NCBI GenBank assembly: GCA_023399465.1 | Contig: JAEWPB010000053.1 | Span: 1-53,538 of the forward strand | Direction of reading: 5' to 3' | Length of the DNA: 53,538 bases | From: Pseudomonadota bacterium | GTDB lineage: Bacteria; Pseudomonadota; Alphaproteobacteria; Rhizobiales; Rhizobiaceae | Part shown: positions 1 through 11,500 of the stretch, piece by piece | Layout: the number at the start of each line of letters is the position of its first letter | Position numbering within the stretch: the first letter of the stretch is position 1 | Position numbers and translations under genes: made by a program | Notes under the pieces: model-generated | The model's database searches: none | Told to the model about the DNA's origin: nothing | The model's input: only the letters and a program-made list of their open reading frames with translations

Positions 1-361
1 TGCCGGGGCCGTGCATGTCGAAGCCGCGTCGGCAGGCGAGGCACGTGCCGCCGGAGATCTTCGGATGGACGATCACCGGATCGCCGACCTTGATGCCCTC
101 GACCTCCTTGCCGACCGCCTCGACCCATCCGGCGTTCTCGTGGCCCATAATCAGCGGCAGCAGGTTGTCGCCGGAAGGATCCATGTGCGGCCGCCAGATG
201 CCCTCGATGATATGCAGGTCGGTGCGGCAGACGCCGGCGCCGCCGATGCGGACGATGACGTCGGTCGATTACTCGATCTTCGGGTCGGCGACCTCCTGCA
301 GCGTCACCCACTGGTCCGCCGTCAGCGCGTCGTCATATTGCGTCAGTACCTGTGCCTTCAT
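1..361 (-). pseudogene. Zinc-dependent alcohol dehydrogenase, N-terminal part, broken by an in-frame stop
   Basis: The minus strand from an ATG at 361 reads as the GroES-like N-terminal half of a medium-chain zinc alcohol dehydrogenase and runs off the window at base 1. Family features are the GAGVCRTDLHI segment (catalytic zinc Cys at about residue 45), a GHENAG motif supplying the zinc-binding His, and a CLACRRG segment from the structural-zinc region. Codon 31 is TAA (bases 271-269), just after DPKIE, and the frame continues cleanly in the family pattern (STDVIVRIGG) after it, where homologues usually carry a sense codon, often Lys. A single-base change from AAA or AAG would explain it. 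No later start would keep the catalytic Cys. A strong AAGGAGGAG ribosome site and a sigma-54 promoter lie upstream, so the control region looks intact. A sequencing error is the main alternative. The 3' half lies outside the window. Confidence 0.8.
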
Positions 362-411
362 GTCGTCGTCTCCTCCTTGGCGGGAAGTGCCCGCAGTCGA
401 CGACCGAAATC

Positions 412-426
412 GCAAGCGCCGTGCCA
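412..426 (-). promoter_or_regulatory. Sigma-54 (RpoN) promoter of the alcohol dehydrogenase gene
   Basis: On the minus strand the bases read TGGCACG, four bases, then TTGC. This matches the -24/-12 consensus with the required 10-bp gap between GG and GC. The predicted transcript start is near 400, giving a leader of about 39 nt that holds the AAGGAGGAG ribosome site before the ATG at 361. Sigma-54 promoters need an enhancer-binding activator, and no such gene is in the window. The match is seen in the sequence; function is inferred. Confidence 0.75.
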
Positions 427-433
427 GTTCGGA

Positions 434-456
434 ATATTATGACAATTCAATAATAT
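434..456. repeat. AT-rich inverted repeat upstream of the sigma-54 promoter
   Basis: ATATTAT and ATAATAT form perfect 7-bp arms around a 9-bp spacer, in an AT-rich island inside GC-rich DNA. It lies just upstream of the -24 element of the dehydrogenase promoter, so it could be an activator, IHF or repressor site. This close position is unusual for a sigma-54 enhancer, which normally sits 80-150 bp upstream. Confidence 0.45.
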
Positions 457-712
457 ACGAATATTGCCGCCGCGCGCGCACGTTCAGCAAATGAACGTCC
501 GCCGCCAGACACTGTCCAGTTTCTGTATAGTGCGAGGATAATCGCCCTTTCCGCGCGGCGATCCGCGAACCATTGTCAGTCCGGCGGCCGGCGGCGCGGT
601 GGAAAGGAACATGGGCGAACAGAGCGCCAAAGGCCGCCTCGACCTTCGCTTCCGCTTACCGGTGGGCTTCAGTGCGACGTTGCCACGCGGCGCTCACACG
701 AGTGCAGGCGCT

Positions 713-1060
713 TCAGTCGCGCTTCTGCGGCACATCGGGATTGCCCTCGGCCCTGTCACGATGCAGTGCGGCGCGCGCCAGCAGCATATAGGTCACCGGG
801 GTCGTGACGGAGATGAAGATCCAGATCAGGATTTCGTGCGCGACCGGGCGTGCGGACATCGACGTGAAGAACAGCATCGACGCCAGCATGACCCCGACGG
901 TCCCGAGGCTCACGCCGAGCGTCGGGGGGTGTACGCGCTGATAGAACGTCTTCATCTGCAGCAGCCCGATCGAGCCGAGCAGCGCGAATGCCGCTCCTCC
1001 GACCAGCAGTATCGAGGTCAATATTGCGACCCACAGGGGGATTTCGTCGACGTTGATCAT
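713..1060 (-). CDS. phaG: Mrp/Pha cation:proton antiporter subunit G
   Basis: A 115-residue membrane protein with three predicted helices (about residues 10-30, 40-65 and 70-92) and the conserved GVSLGTVGVMLASMLFF and ARPVAHEILIWIFI segments of MnhG/MrpG/PhaG. It is the last gene of the phaA'CDEFG operon. Its ATG overlaps the phaF stop codon (ATGA at 1060-1057), so translation is probably coupled. MrpG is a small accessory subunit of the multi-subunit Na+/H+ or K+/H+ antiporter in the inner membrane. Its C-terminal tail is hydrophilic. Length is typical of the family. Confidence 0.92.
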   Translation of the reverse strand: MINVDEIPLWVAILTSILLVGGAAFALLGSIGLLQMKTFYQRVHPPTLGVSLGTVGVMLASMLFFTSMSARPVAHEILIWIFISVTTPVTYMLLARAALHRDRAEGNPDVPQKRD

Positions 1061-1338
1061 TCGATAACCTCACCGCGCATCAGAAATTTCGCCAGGGCAA
1101 CGGTCGATACGAAGCCGAGCACCGCAATAACCAGCGCGGCTTCGAAATAGATGGTGCGACCGCTGCCGATGCCGAAGGTCATCAACAGCAGCATGCCGTT
1201 GACATAGAGCGTATCGAGGCCGATCACCCGGTCCTGAGCGCGCGGACCGCGGATCATCCGGAACGCCGCAAGCGCCATCGCCATGGTCAGCATGAGCTTG
1301 GCGATCCCGACGGCGACAGCAAATATCGTTGCACTCAT
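1057..1338 (-). CDS. phaF: Mrp/Pha cation:proton antiporter subunit F
   Basis: A 93-residue protein with three transmembrane helices and the MrpF signature RMIRGPRAQDRVIGLDTL followed by a second helix beginning GMLLLMTFGIG. It overlaps both neighbours by four bases (phaE stop at 1335, phaG start at 1060), the tight coupling usual in mrp operons. It is an essential small subunit of the hetero-oligomeric antiporter. Size and motif fit the family with no oddity. Confidence 0.92.
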   Translation of the reverse strand: MSATIFAVAVGIAKLMLTMAMALAAFRMIRGPRAQDRVIGLDTLYVNGMLLLMTFGIGSGRTIYFEAALVIAVLGFVSTVALAKFLMRGEVIE

Positions 1339-1811
1339 GCGAAGATCTCCAGAAGCAGCCGTTCATGGCGGTTCTTGAAAGCGTCCCGCCATTCTTCCTC
1401 GTTTTCGAGGCTGAAGACGTGGATCAGCACGGTATTGCGGTTGGAATCATATTCGAGCCAGACGGATCCGGGAATGCAGGTCACGATGATTGCCATCAGG
1501 GAAAGCACGGGACCGCTGCTGGTCTCGACCGGCAGGGTGACGAAACCGGGCGGATACCTGCCGCGCCCGCCCCTGAGGATGGCGGCTGCGACCTCGAGAT
1601 TGGAGAGCAGCACGTCCCAGAGGACATAGGCCAGCAGTTTCGGAAACAGATACCACTTGGCAAATCTGGGCTTTTCGGGGCGCAGCGACGCAAGCGCCCA
1701 GGACGAAAACACGCCCACCAGAACTCCGAGCGCTGCCTGCCCGGCGCTGATGCCGTTGAGAAGCAGCCACATGATGGTAACAGCGAGCGTGATCAGCGGA
1801 TAGGGAAGCAT
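1335..1811 (-). CDS. phaE: Mrp/Pha cation:proton antiporter subunit E
   Basis: A 158-residue subunit of the Mrp complex. The N-terminal half has hydrophobic helices (from MLPYPLITLAVTIMWLLL), followed by the conserved middle part with LPVETSSGPVLSLMAIIV and TCIPGSVWLEYD, and a soluble C-terminal domain with the family's HVFSLENEEEWRDAFKNR segment. MrpE supports assembly and transport of the antiporter. It starts one base after the phaD stop (stop at 1815-1813, ATG at 1811) and overlaps phaF by four bases. Confidence 0.92.
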   Translation of the reverse strand: MLPYPLITLAVTIMWLLLNGISAGQAALGVLVGVFSSWALASLRPEKPRFAKWYLFPKLLAYVLWDVLLSNLEVAAAILRGGRGRYPPGFVTLPVETSSGPVLSLMAIIVTCIPGSVWLEYDSNRNTVLIHVFSLENEEEWRDAFKNRHERLLLEIFA

Positions 1812-1812
1812 G

Positions 1813-3435
1813 TCAGTCCGCCTCCGTCTTTAGCGCCGATTCCGGGTCCGGAATTGCCTTGGCACCCTGTACCGCATCGATGTAGTTGGCAGGGTTGGAA
1901 AGTGTCTGGATCGTCTTGTCCATATATTCGAGGGCCGGATGCGCGCGCACCGTCAGCGCTGCCGTCAACGTCAGGAGGAAGATCACCGGTACGATCTCGA
2001 TAACCCGGACGCGGGGCACCGTGCCCTCGATCGACCCCCAGAACGTCCGCATGCCTACACGGGTCAACGCGATCAGCGATGCGATGCCGGAGATGATCAT
2101 GAGGATGGCGAGCAACCAGACGGCCGCGCTGGGCGCGATCCCGATCGCCCCCGTGCCCATCATCGCCGACAGCATGGCGAATTTCGAAATGAAACCGGAA
2201 AGCGGCGGCAGACCGGAGAGGAGAATGGCGCAGGCGGCGAAGCATGTGCCGAGCACGGCGACGGTCCCGGGCATGGCAATGCCCTCTTCCTCCTCGACTT
2301 CCTCCTCGCCTTCGCCATAGGCTTCCATGGTAACGGCGAGAACGTGGGCGCCGGCATCCTGCCCGCGTTCGACAAGTTCAATCAGCAGGAACAGGGCGCC
2401 GATCCCAAGCGTGGAACTGACGAGGTAGAGCAGGGCGCCCGACGAAATCGAACCCTCGTTGATCCCGAGAACCATCAGCAAGGTCCCCGAGGACACCAGC
2501 ACGGAAAAGCCGGTCAGGCGTCCGAGCGATTGCGAGGCGAGTACGCCGATGGTGCCGAAGACGAGGGTGGCGACCCCGCCATAGAGCAGGACTTGAGAGC
2601 CGAATCCGGCCGAAGGCCCGTCGGCGAAAAGCAGCATCGTCAGGCGCATGATCACGTAGATGCCGAGCTTACTCAGGATCGCGAATATGCAGGCGACAGG
2701 TGCCGATGCTGCGCTGTAGGCGGTGGGCAGCCAGAAGCACAGCGGCCACATCCCCGCCTTGACCAGGAAGGCGATGCCGAGGACCCCGGCCCCCGCCTCC
2801 ATCAGCATCCGCCGGTCCGCTTCCATCTTCGGGATGCGATCGGCCAGGTCCGCCATGTTCAAGGTGCCGGTCGTACCATAGATCAGGCTGACGCCGATCA
2901 GGAACAGCAGTGCCGCGGCGAGGTTGACGGCAATGTAATGCAGCCCCGCCTTCACCCGGAGCGCACCCGACCCGTGCAGCAGCAATCCATACGAGGCGGC
3001 AAGCATCACTTCGAAGAAGACGAAGAGATTGAACAGGTCTCCGGTCAGGAAGGCGCCGTTCAGCCCCATCAGGAGCAACTGGAAAAGCGTATGGAAATGC
3101 GCGCCGACAGCATGCCAGCGCGCCAGCGAAAAGACGAGCGCGGGCAGTGCCAGGATTGCTCCCAGCAGCACCATCAGGCCTGACAGCCGGTCGAGGACGA
3201 GCACGATACCGAACGGGGCGATCCAGTTGCCGAGGAGATAGACCTGTTCGTTGCCGGCTCCGCCGGTCTCCAGCGAAAAGTTCAGGATCGCGACGACGAT
3301 GAGCAGCAGCACCGAAACGACGCTGATCGACGCCTTCAGCATGCGCTGGCGCTCGTCGAAGAACAGCAGCAGGGCACCCGCCAGCAACGGGATGACAATC
3401 GGGGCAATTACCAGGTGATGCATCCAGCCCGTCAT
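1813..3435 (-). CDS. phaD: Mrp/Pha cation:proton antiporter subunit D
   Basis: A 540-residue multi-spanning subunit homologous to complex I NuoN/NuoM. The open frame extends far upstream, but ATG at 3435 (MTGWMHHLVIAP) overlaps the phaC stop by ATGA and gives the family's N-terminus. Conserved antiporter-like features include the ALTGDLFNLFVFFEVMLAASY type segment (Glu in helix 5) and FLVKAGMWPLCFWLPTAYSAA (the transport Lys). MrpD and MrpA are the presumed ion-translocating subunits. An unusual acidic run lies at residues 375-384 (nine Glu and Gly-flanked) in a loop after the LVERGQDAG segment. Confidence 0.93.
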   Translation of the reverse strand: MTGWMHHLVIAPIVIPLLAGALLLFFDERQRMLKASISVVSVLLLIVVAILNFSLETGGAGNEQVYLLGNWIAPFGIVLVLDRLSGLMVLLGAILALPALVFSLARWHAVGAHFHTLFQLLLMGLNGAFLTGDLFNLFVFFEVMLAASYGLLLHGSGALRVKAGLHYIAVNLAAALLFLIGVSLIYGTTGTLNMADLADRIPKMEADRRMLMEAGAGVLGIAFLVKAGMWPLCFWLPTAYSAASAPVACIFAILSKLGIYVIMRLTMLLFADGPSAGFGSQVLLYGGVATLVFGTIGVLASQSLGRLTGFSVLVSSGTLLMVLGINEGSISSGALLYLVSSTLGIGALFLLIELVERGQDAGAHVLAVTMEAYGEGEEEVEEEEGIAMPGTVAVLGTCFAACAILLSGLPPLSGFISKFAMLSAMMGTGAIGIAPSAAVWLLAILMIISGIASLIALTRVGMRTFWGSIEGTVPRVRVIEIVPVIFLLTLTAALTVRAHPALEYMDKTIQTLSNPANYIDAVQGAKAIPDPESALKTEAD

Positions 3436-3760
3436 TTCGGCCCATCCCTCCCGTCGACATGGTCCGTTCCCGTGAGCCCGCGCGAGGCGAGCAGCACGAC
3501 CAGGAACAGAGCCGTTGTGGCAAAGCCGATGACGATAGCCGTCAGCACGAGGGCTTGCGGCACCGGGTCGGCAAGCGTGGTCGTCGCTATGCCGTCTGCC
3601 AGGATGGGTGGGACATTGGTTTTCACGCCGCCCACCGAAAAGATGAACAGGTTCACGGCGTAGGAGAGCAGCGAAAGCCCGACGATGACCTGATAGGTTC
3701 TCGGCCGGAGCAGCAGCCAGACGCCGCAACTGGTCATTGCGCCGATGGCGATGGACAGGA

Positions 3761-3770
<10 letters not shown>
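3432..3770 (-). CDS. phaC: Mrp/Pha cation:proton antiporter subunit C
   Basis: A 112-residue homologue of NuoK with three transmembrane helices and the conserved segments GVWLLLRPRTYQVIVGLSLL, PPILADGI and DPVPQALVLTAIVIGFA typical of MrpC. It overlaps the end of phaA' by ten bases and phaD by four. It is part of the membrane antiporter complex. Here phaC means the Mrp subunit, not polyhydroxyalkanoate synthase. Confidence 0.93.
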
Positions 3771-6688
<2,918 letters not shown>

Positions 6689-6737
6689 CCCACGCGGCGG
6701 TCCTCTCTCATGCTTGCGCTGCCAATGCCACAGGCGG

Positions 6738-6756
6738 GCACCGGCATTGCCGGTGC
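6738..6756. promoter_or_regulatory. Perfect 8-bp-arm dyad between phaA' and the XRE gene
   Basis: GCACCGGC and GCCGGTGC flank a 3-bp spacer. The site lies 50-68 bp upstream of the phaA' GTG and about 10 bp upstream of the -35 box of the XRE gene. It may be an operator for the neighbouring HTH protein, or a hairpin in the pha leader RNA. Position and symmetry are seen; the role is inferred. Confidence 0.45.
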
Positions 6757-6766
6757 GCTATCGCCA

Positions 6767-6795
6767 TTGCGAATTATTTGGCATATATGTACGAT
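6767..6795 (+). promoter_or_regulatory. Candidate sigma-70 type promoter of the XRE gene
   Basis: TTGCGA (6767-6772) and TACGAT (6790-6795) are separated by 17 bp, each matching four of six consensus bases. The predicted transcript would start near 6802, about 18 nt before the chosen ATG at 6820. This favours the 6820 start over upstream in-frame starts. Confidence 0.5.
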
Positions 6796-6819
6796 AGTGA
6801 TCATTATGAGCAACAATGC

Positions 6820-7095
6820 ATGATGGTGCAAGGTGTGCGGAACGTAATTTTGACCCCGGAGCTCTGCCGCGCGGCACGCGGCTATCTCGATTGGACCCAG
6901 ACCGATCTGGCCAGCCACTCGGGCGTTTCGCGCAGCGCCATCCGCGACTACGAAGGCAGCCGCCACGAAGCGCACCGCGCAACCGAAGCGCAACTGCGCC
7001 TTGCCTTTGAAAGAGGCGGCATCGATTTCCTCGAACGCGAGGACGGAACGCTCGGCATTTGCGGCAAGCCCCCGGGAATCGCGACCTCATCGTGA
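6820..7095 (+). CDS. Small XRE-family helix-turn-helix regulator
   Basis: A 91-residue protein with one Cro/C1-type helix-turn-helix at about residues 12-60. The recognisable core is LCRAARGYLDWTQTDLASHS followed by GVSRSAIRDYEGSR. The C-terminal piece (LRLAFERGGIDFLERED) is the short module common in rhizobial single-domain XRE proteins. The frame is open upstream to 6622, but ATG ATG at 6820/6823 fits the promoter at 6767-6795, and the upstream part looks like noncoding leader. It is divergent from phaA', so it may act on the shared region or on itself. The target is unknown. Confidence 0.75.
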   Translation: MMVQGVRNVILTPELCRAARGYLDWTQTDLASHSGVSRSAIRDYEGSRHEAHRATEAQLRLAFERGGIDFLEREDGTLGICGKPPGIATSS

Positions 7096-7098
7096 CCT

Positions 7099-7120
7099 CC
7101 CCGTTCTTATCAAAACGGGG
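7099..7120. other. Hairpin just after the XRE gene
   Basis: CCCCGTT and AACGGGG form a perfect 7-bp stem with an 8-nt loop four bases past the XRE stop codon. There is no T-run after it on either strand, so if it ends transcription it is a weak or Rho-assisted site. Confidence 0.35.
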
Positions 7121-7223
7121 AAAGGGTGGCACTCTCAATTTGCAGAAACAGCACAGCACAACACCGTAGGGCGGATAAGGTCCCTGTACCCCTGCGCCTC
7201 GAAACCTGTACGTCCGGTGCAAC

Positions 7224-7508
7224 TCACAAATGGGCGGGGGGACAGCAATGGCCGTGCCGATCATATCGTTCGTGAGCTACCGTGCTGTAGTAGCCGTCGT
7301 CGTCAGGCAGTTCGCGACCATGAAACGTATTGCGCTTGATCTCGCGGTAAATGGTCGAGCGGTGACGGCGAAGCTGACGGGCCATTTCGTTGGCGGGAAC
7401 TTTTGCCGCCACCAACTGATGTAGGCGTCGTCGGTCGGCGAGAGCAAGCTGCGTATAGCATCGGACATGCCGAAATCTCCAAAGTGAAGACATTGAAATC
7501 ATTGGCAT
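7224..7508 (-). pseudogene. IS30-family transposase remnant (N-terminal HTH only)
   Basis: The 94-residue minus-strand frame contains the helix-turn-helix N-terminus of IS30-type transposases: LALADRRRLHQLVAAKVP, then RQLRRHRSTIYREIKRNTF and DDDGYYSTVAHE. Intact members have about 320-400 residues with a DDE catalytic core; here the frame departs from the family after YYSTVA and stops. No catalytic domain was found nearby, so this cannot be an active transposase. The true start within the frame is uncertain (Met at 7508 or a later Met). It marks a past insertion between the pha/XRE region and the peroxiredoxin gene. Clear terminal inverted repeats were not found. Confidence 0.75.
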
Positions 7509-7773
7509 GTCTCACTTGGAAATAGAATGTACCCGGCTACAGTCGAATATTGCGTAATCCGGATTATGGAACTTTCGCTTGCTGGCTAATCCGACTTGCC
7601 AGGCTTATTTGGCAGCGCAGGATGCCGCGGCACCGGTACGAAGTTCCGCCGCACTCGGCTCCGTCGAAGCATAGGAGCCAGCCGGGACTCCAGGCTTCCA
7701 AGGCGCACGGCAACATATTGGTGCCGAACGCCCTTATTTCATCCGCAACGCAGCCCGGTCGGAGGGTTGCGGC
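7509..7773. other. Noncoding stretch with a 12-bp palindrome
   Basis: No convincing gene is seen between the IS30 remnant and the peroxiredoxin gene. The stretch is less GC-rich near 7510-7570 than its surroundings and holds the perfect palindrome TAATCCGGATTA at 7555-7566, which could be a relic of the insertion or a regulator site. Confidence 0.35.
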
Positions 7774-8448
7774 TTACAAGTTGGATGCGGCGCTCATGAG
7801 CTCCTGCGTCGCGGGCTTGGTGAACATCTTCGAGCCTTCGCCGTCGACTTCCGTAAAGCACCAGCGAACCACACCGTCACGATCCAGAAGGAATTCGCCG
7901 ACCAACTGACCATGCCCGGCGACCATCATGCGTTCATCGTCCTGGGTCATTTCATAATGGTCGGCATCGTTCAGGTAATCGCCTGCATCGAGAGCGCCCA
8001 TCGGTTGCGGCAGGACGTCGGGCATGTCGACCTGCATCGACGCGATCCTGTCCATGCCGATCTTGCGGGGCCAGTCGGTCTCGGAATCGGTGAGCTGTAC
8101 ATTGGGCAAGCCGAAGGCGCGATGGGAAATCCGGTCGGGATCGGATGCCGCAAGCAGGTTCGGCAGTGGCCGATAGCGAAAATAGAGCCGCGCCCGCTCG
8201 GTCGGCGTATTGACTACAGTCAGGCTATCGATGCCCTTTTCATGCAGTGCGCTCTCGAGCTGCGCCATGGCGGCGATCTGCCGTCGACAGAACGGGCAAT
8301 GCAAGCCTCGAAACAAGCCGACGAGAACGGGTTTCTGGCCACGGAAGTCATCGATGGCGATCTTGCCGTTACGGGTTATGGCGTCGAGAACCACGTTCGG
8401 CGCCCTGTCTCCGGGCTGGAGCGGTCGTTCATTGTTCTGTTCCAACAT
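7774..8448 (-). CDS. Peroxiredoxin-like (AhpC/TSA family) protein
   Basis: A 224-residue soluble protein with a thioredoxin-fold redoxin domain. It opens with RPLQPGDRAPNVVLDA and carries LFRGLHCPFCRRQIAAM, where Cys51 and Cys54 form a CPFC redox pair at the position of the peroxidatic cysteine. After about residue 120 it has an extension ending in LDRDGVVRWCFTEVDGEG, characteristic of AhpC/TSA-family proteins that compare lineages such as DUF899-like or peroxiredoxin-like entries. The chosen ATG at 8448 places the redoxin domain at the N-terminus; the longer frame upstream has no family likeness. It lies 97 bp downstream of the cyclase gene on the same strand. It probably reduces peroxides or acts as a thiol oxidoreductase. 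Confidence 0.75.
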   Translation of the reverse strand: MLEQNNERPLQPGDRAPNVVLDAITRNGKIAIDDFRGQKPVLVGLFRGLHCPFCRRQIAAMAQLESALHEKGIDSLTVVNTPTERARLYFRYRPLPNLLAASDPDRISHRAFGLPNVQLTDSETDWPRKIGMDRIASMQVDMPDVLPQPMGALDAGDYLNDADHYEMTQDDERMMVAGHGQLVGEFLLDRDGVVRWCFTEVDGEGSKMFTKPATQELMSAASNL

Positions 8449-8545
8449 GGTAAGCTCCCTCGTCTTGTGAGGCCTGAAGCTCGCGACGCGGCCGCATCGC
8501 CACCTCGCCGCCCGATACGATCGCTGCCGGAGACCGCTGATCGTG

Positions 8546-11500
8546 CTAGTCAAGAAATGGCAGCACGACGAGCGTTTCGGGATCGAAGCCATGCCGGGTG
8601 CAGATGTCCTGCGCCAATGCGAAGTAACGTTCGGCCTCGCCGAGGTCATCCAGGTCGAGATTGAGCGTCGCGAGCCCATCATAACACGGAAACAGCAACT
8701 GCGGTTCGCCTGTCTCGGTAGTGAGCGCCAATGCCTCGTCATAATATCGGCGCGCCAGATCGGGCCGCCCGTGGCATTGGTGGATCTGCCCGAGGACGAT
8801 CAAGGATACCGGGAGATGATCGCGCTGATCGAGCGCCCGGTCGATCTCGATGGCCTTCTCGGCCGCGGGGATGCCTTCACACCCGCACCTGCCGGTAAAG
8901 GTGCAGCTGGCGACCGCGAGGTTGGCGAGCAGCCGGGCCTGAAAGTTATAGTCGCCGATGCGGACGGCGACATCGTAGCCACGACGGCAGATTGCGATCG
9001 CGCGCTCGGGATCGACGACCGTATAAAGCACGCCGAGATTGGAATAGGCGCGGCAGGCCGCATTGAGGAGGTCTGCGTCCTCGGCCACGGACAGGCTGCG
9101 TTCGACTTCGGCGATCGCATCGGCTTTCCGTCCGAGCCTCGCGAGCGCCACGCCCTTGGTGTTCAGTGCCTCGGCGGTCGCCAGCGCGGCTTCCCGCTTC
9201 GTTTGCTCGTCTGCCGCCCCGCCAGCTAGCGACTGCACCGATTGCAGGGCCTCGTCGGCCCAGCGGGCGGCGGCCTCATGGTCGCCCATCCGGAAGGCAA
9301 GGTGCCCGCGCTCCTGCAGCAGATGCGCATACTCGATCGGGTCGTCGGAGCTTTCGAGCAGGGTTGCTGCATCACGGTAGTGCGCCTCCGCCCGATCCCG
9401 CCGGCCGGCGTCCCAATGCAGACGTCCGATCTTTCGAAGGATCCGGGCGGCAGTCCCCTGCTCTCCCGCAGCAGAATGGCTTTCCAGGGCTCTTTCGTAG
9501 TATTTGAGGGCGTCATCGCGCATGCCGGCAGGACTACACAGGTCCGCCAGATGCTCGCATATCACGGGCAGTTCCGATACGCCTTCGGCGCTTTCCGACA
9601 AAGCCTTGAGCGCCTGGCGGTAGAGCCGCATCGCGTCATAGTTGGCATAGGTCCGGGCCGCAAGGTCTCCGGCAGTCAGGAGGTAGCGGGCAGCCTTTAC
9701 CCGCGCCTCGGTCTGGCTGAAGTGATGACCAAGGCGTGCCAGGTACTCGAGATGTTCGGCGGGCTGCGGCGGCATGCGCTCCATCGCCGCGCCGATCCTC
9801 CGGTGCATTTCAATGCGCCTCTGCATGAGCAGGTTCTGGTAGATGACGTCATGCAGCAGCGTTTGCCGGAAGCGGTAGACGGACGAGGCATTTGGACCGG
9901 GGCTCCGCGCCTCCTCGATCACCTCGGCGCCGGTCAGGAAGTCGAGACCGCTTTCGATATTGGCAGGCTCCATGGCGATCGCTTCCAGCAGCCCGGTATC
10001 AAAGGACGGGCCGATGACTGCGGCCTCCTGTGCCAGACGACGGATATGAGGAGGAAGATGGTCAATACGTGCCAGGAGCATCGCCTGGATGCCGAGAGGT
10101 ATGTCGGTGCCTGCGTCGCCCACGACAATCTGCCAGTGCTCCCCCTCGCGTTTCAAGGCGCCGACGTCGATCAGGCTTCTAAGGATCTCTTCGATAAACA
10201 GCGGATTGCCGCTCGCCCGCTGCAGGATGCGGTCCCGCAGGTCCGTTGGTAGACCCCGGCGCCAGTCATGAAAGAAGGCTGAAAGGAGGGCCTTGCCCTC
10301 GGCGACGGAGAGCGGTGAAAGGCGCAATGCCGTCAGGTTGACCCGGTTGGACTCCAGCGGGTCGATTTCATATGCCGGGCGTTGCGTCGTCACCATCATG
10401 AAGGGGCTTCGCTCGATCCGGTCGATGAGATAACGAAGTGTTTCGAGGGATACCGCGTCGGCGCATTGGAGGTCTTCGACGACTAGTAGCAACGGCCCCC
10501 GCGCCAGTCGATGCTCGAAGATCGTCCGGATAGCGTAGAAGATCTGGCGGCGCATCTGCTCCGGTTGCACGTGCAGAAACTCACCGCGGGGATCGCCAAG
10601 TCCGATCACGTGAAAGAGCGGCGGTACCAGACGATCGATCTCGTCCGGTGCTAGGCCAAGTTGATGAAAACCGGCTTTGAGGTGTTCGCCTGCCCGTTCA
10701 GGGCTGTCGCTCGTGGAAATGCCGTAGGCACTGAGCAGCACCTTGCCGAGCGTGCCATAGGATTGCTCGCCGAGCGGCGAGCAAGCGGCCTGCCTTACCG
10801 TGACATCTGCAAAACGCGGATTGGCTGCGACTTCGGCCAGAAATTCCTCGACGAGGCGCGACTTGCCGATGCCGGCCTCACCCGTCAGGCGCACCAGTTG
10901 CGCGGCCCCTGCCCGGGCCTGATCGAGACAGGCAGTGAGCCGGCCAAGCTCGGCATCGCGACCGATCATCGGTGCACGCAGGCCATAGGGCGCCAGCCCC
11001 CTCGCCTTGTCGGGCTTCGCCACTGCGCCGGTGAGGCGGTGGACCGGCACACGGTCCTGTTTTCCCCGCAATGCCCTGCCTCCGAGGCTATCGTAGGAGA
11101 AAGCATGCCGGGTCAGCTGGACCGTCAGCGGACCAACCAGGATTTCACCGGAGCCGGCCATGGCCTGCAACCGCTGAGCGGTGTTCACGGCATCACCGGT
11201 CACCGAATAGGATTTGGCATCGGCCACTCCGAAACCACCGGTGACCACCGGACCCGTATTGACGCCGATGTGAAGGTTCAGCGGAATGCCGAGCCGCGGC
11301 CGCCAGCGTTCGCCGAAGCGTTCGGTCCGCTCCAGCATGTCGAGGGCGGCCCTGAGGCTTCGCTCCGGATCGTCTTCGTGGGCCACCGGAGCCCCGAACA
11401 GGGCAAGCAGGGCATCGCCGACGAACTTGTCGACAAACCCTCCGAAGGCATCGACGGAAGCGGTGAGTTCCTCGAACAGTTCGTTCTGCAGCTGCTGCAG

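Larger units (their letters stand above)
362..712. other. Intergenic region between phaG and the alcohol dehydrogenase remnant
   Basis: This 351-bp stretch holds the dehydrogenase ribosome site, the sigma-54 promoter (412-426) and the AT-rich inverted repeat (434-456). From about 470 to 712 I see no convincing gene and no clear terminator for the pha operon, though GC-rich short palindromes occur around 580-600. Any enhancer for the sigma-54 promoter would be expected here. Confidence 0.5.

Noticed and set aside
269..271. Recoding of the TAA codon in the alcohol dehydrogenase gene
   Set aside because: TAA is not known to be recoded as selenocysteine or pyrrolysine in bacteria, and no recoding hairpin was seen; nonsense mutation or sequencing error is simpler.
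11..494. Long plus-strand open frames over the alcohol dehydrogenase region
   Set aside because: They are antisense to a segment with clear alcohol dehydrogenase motifs on the minus strand and encode no recognisable protein.
7001..7339. Plus-strand frame overlapping the XRE gene and IS30 remnant
   Set aside because: It spans two unrelated sequence contexts and matches no family.
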